From the NCBI GenBank assembly GCA_900552285.1, contig URYV01000075.1:1-7448 (forward strand): a stretch of 7,448 nt of DNA. The letters run 5' to 3'. The notes under the pieces were generated by a model. That model did not search any database. It was not told the origin of the DNA and worked only from the letters and a program-made list of their open reading frames with translations. The translations under genes were made by a program, and so were the position numbers. Of this stretch, positions 6,282 to 7,448 are shown one piece after another (position 1 is the first letter of the stretch; every line of letters starts with the position of its first letter). This DNA is from an uncultured Oscillospiraceae bacterium. Its GTDB lineage: Bacteria > Bacillota > Clostridia > Oscillospirales > Acutalibacteraceae.

Positions 6282-7138
6282 TTTCTGCCCTTTGTAATGT
6301 CGCGGTGAACGGTGGCCGCCTTAAGTCCGCTTTCGGAAATGTGGCTGGCAAGAGCCTCGGCAAGGGTGACCGAGCGGTGTTTTCCGCCGGTACAGCCGAT
6401 AGCGATCACAAGGGAGCTTTTGCCCTCGTCGCTGTAAAGAGGAATAAGATAATCCATCATGTCAAAAAGGCGGTCGGCAAAGCCTTTGGTCTCCGGCTTT
6501 TCCATAACATAATCATAGACCTCGCTGTCAAGGCCGGTCTTGTCCCTCAGCTCGTCGATGTAAAAGGGATTGGGCAGGCAGCGCACGTCAAAAACCATGT
6601 CGGCCTCGGTGGGCGCACCGTATTTGAAGCCGAAGGACATACAGGTTATGCGAAGGCCCTTGACCGAATCGCCGAGAAAAATATCGCTTATGCGCTCCTT
6701 GAGCTGGGCGGGGGAAAGCTGGGTCGTGTCGATTATATAATCGGCGCGTCCCCTTAAGGTTTCGAGCATTTCCCTTTCCTTTTTGACCGAGGCCATAACC
6801 GAGCCCTCGCAGTCGTCGGAAAGAGGGTGCTTTCTTCTTGTTTCTTTATAGCGTTTGTAAAGCACCTCGTCGGAGCACTCGAAAAACATGATTTTATAAT
6901 CTATATTTTTTCCGTCCAGAATGTCGAGGGTTTTGGACACACTGTGAAAGAGGTAACCGCCGCGCGAATCGGTCACGACGGCAACCTTTTCCATTTCCTC
7001 CTCGGCGCAAAGCTCGTAAAACTTTTCTATAAAAGAAGGAGGCATATTGTCGACGCAGAAAAATCCTATATCCTCAAGGGCGTCCACCGCTTTTGATTTT
7101 CCCGAGCCCGAAAGGCCGGTGACAATTACAAAATCCAT
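6278..7138 (-). CDS. rapZ: RapZ/YvcJ family nucleotide-binding regulator
   Basis: A 286-residue protein matching the RapZ (YvcJ) family in length and motifs. The N-terminal P-loop domain has Walker A at 8-15 (GLSGSGKS), FFCVDNMPP at 26-34 and the Walker-B-like VAVVTDSRGG at 52-61. The C-terminal domain holds SFGFKYGAPTEAD (168-180), DVRCLPNPFY (184-193) and the signature IGCTGGKHRSV (247-257), and the protein ends in a basic tail (ITKGRK). In E. coli RapZ binds glucosamine 6-phosphate and an sRNA and so controls amino-sugar synthesis. Bacillus YvcJ hydrolyses nucleotides, and its loss affects competence. The RNA role is not established in Clostridia and should not be assumed. The start is set by AGGAGG four bases upstream, which runs into the murB stop. 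The position beside murB suits a link with cell-wall precursor supply. The stop overlaps whiA. Confidence 0.96.
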   Translation of the reverse strand: MDFVIVTGLSGSGKSKAVDALEDIGFFCVDNMPPSFIEKFYELCAEEEMEKVAVVTDSRGGYLFHSVSKTLDILDGKNIDYKIMFFECSDEVLYKRYKETRRKHPLSDDCEGSVMASVKKEREMLETLRGRADYIIDTTQLSPAQLKERISDIFLGDSVKGLRITCMSFGFKYGAPTEADMVFDVRCLPNPFYIDELRDKTGLDSEVYDYVMEKPETKGFADRLFDMMDYLIPLYSDEGKSSLVIAIGCTGGKHRSVTLAEALASHISESGLKAATVHRDITKGRK

Positions 7139-7142
7139 ACTT

Positions 7143-7148
7143 CCTCCT
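7143..7148 (-). promoter_or_regulatory. Ribosome binding site of rapZ next to the murB stop
   Basis: The minus strand reads AGGAGG, a full Shine-Dalgarno core, immediately after the TAA of murB, whose last A extends the match, and four bases before the rapZ ATG. The packing suggests that murB and rapZ share a message. No promoter fits in the ten-base gap. Confidence 0.85.
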
Positions 7149-7448
7149 TTATTTTATGACCCGAACCTCCGGTTCGAGCAAAACTCCGCTTTTTTCAAGC
7201 ACGATATCCTTTACCTTTTCGATGAGACGCAGCACCTCGCTGCAGGTGGCGTCCCCCGTGTTGACTATAAACCCGGCGTGCTTGTCGCTTACCATGGCTC
7301 CGCCGATTGAAAACCCCTTAAGACCGCATTGCTCTATAAGAGTCCCGGCAAAGTTGCCTTCCGGGCGCTTAAAGGTGCTCCCGGCGCTGGGCATATCGAT
7401 GGGCTGTTTATCCTTTCGACGGCCGATAAGGTCGTCCATTTTGGAAAC
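7149..7448 (-). CDS. murB: UDP-N-acetylenolpyruvoylglucosamine reductase, C-terminal part
   Basis: The frame is open to the right edge, so the 99 codons seen are the C-terminal third of a protein of about 300 residues. MurB uses NADPH and FAD to reduce UDP-GlcNAc-enolpyruvate to UDP-MurNAc, the second step of cytoplasmic peptidoglycan precursor synthesis. In the fragment, KQPIDMPSAGSTFKRP covers residues 14-29, and Ser24 aligns with the serine that protonates the enol intermediate. FAGTLIEQCGLKG (33-45), GGAMVSDKHAGFIVN (49-63) and LEPEVRV (91-97) follow, with Glu94 the likely partner acid. The FAD-binding domain lies outside the window. A methionine codon at 7439 is internal and is not the start, because the conserved reading frame continues upstream of it. 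It is the first gene seen of the run leading into rapZ, whiA and dnaE. Confidence 0.95.
   Translation of the reverse strand, partial: VSKMDDLIGRRKDKQPIDMPSAGSTFKRPEGNFAGTLIEQCGLKGFSIGGAMVSDKHAGFIVNTGDATCSEVLRLIEKVKDIVLEKSGVLLEPEVRVIK

Noticed and set aside
6185..6757. A 190-codon plus-strand open frame across rapZ and the start of whiA.
   Set aside because: It is antisense to well-conserved RapZ sequence and resembles no known protein. Shadow frame.
1..7448. A hidden mobile element, CRISPR array, toxin-antitoxin pair or RNA gene.
   Set aside because: Coding sequence is nearly continuous. The only gaps are about 70, 100 and 10 bases, and they are filled by a terminator, a promoter and a ribosome binding site. 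No spaced repeats or terminal inverted repeats were seen by eye.

Overview
The window reads as a piece of chromosome from a Clostridia-class member of the Bacillota, probably an anaerobe and perhaps an uncultured gut lineage. The reasons are the gene set and order (murB, rapZ, whiA, dnaE, pfkA, a familiar Firmicutes arrangement), AGGAGG-type ribosome binding sites, a whiA gene, and a DnaE of the Clostridia type with an internal QMGLF clamp-binding motif. By eye the base composition is roughly half G+C. The species cannot be named from the sequence. No transposon, phage gene, CRISPR array, tRNA or rRNA was seen.

All six genes are on the minus strand, so the biological order runs from the right edge to the left. 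At the right edge is the last third of murB (peptidoglycan precursor synthesis). Ten bases later comes rapZ (nucleotide-binding regulator linked to amino-sugar metabolism). rapZ and whiA (DNA-binding regulator tied to division and chromosome biology) overlap by four bases as ATGA, and whiA and dnaE (DNA polymerase III alpha subunit) overlap in the same way. These four genes look like one transcription unit that groups cell-wall, regulatory and replication functions. yvcK, which often sits between rapZ and whiA in Firmicutes, is not there.

A gap of about 100 bases follows dnaE and carries a good sigma-A promoter and ribosome binding site for pfkA (ATP-dependent 6-phosphofructokinase). pfkA ends in a strong rho-independent terminator. 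About 30 bases beyond it begins a gene running off the left edge: the N-terminal 255 codons of a cytoplasmic family GH38 alpha-mannosidase, with its zinc and nucleophile motifs visible. This gene is easy to miss because it has no stop codon inside the window and a 451-codon open frame on the plus strand lies antisense over it and pfkA.

I did not find a convincing undescribed system. The points most worth a second look are the absence of yvcK, the coupled whiA-dnaE junction, and the compact GH38 enzyme starting just beyond the pfkA terminator without an evident promoter.
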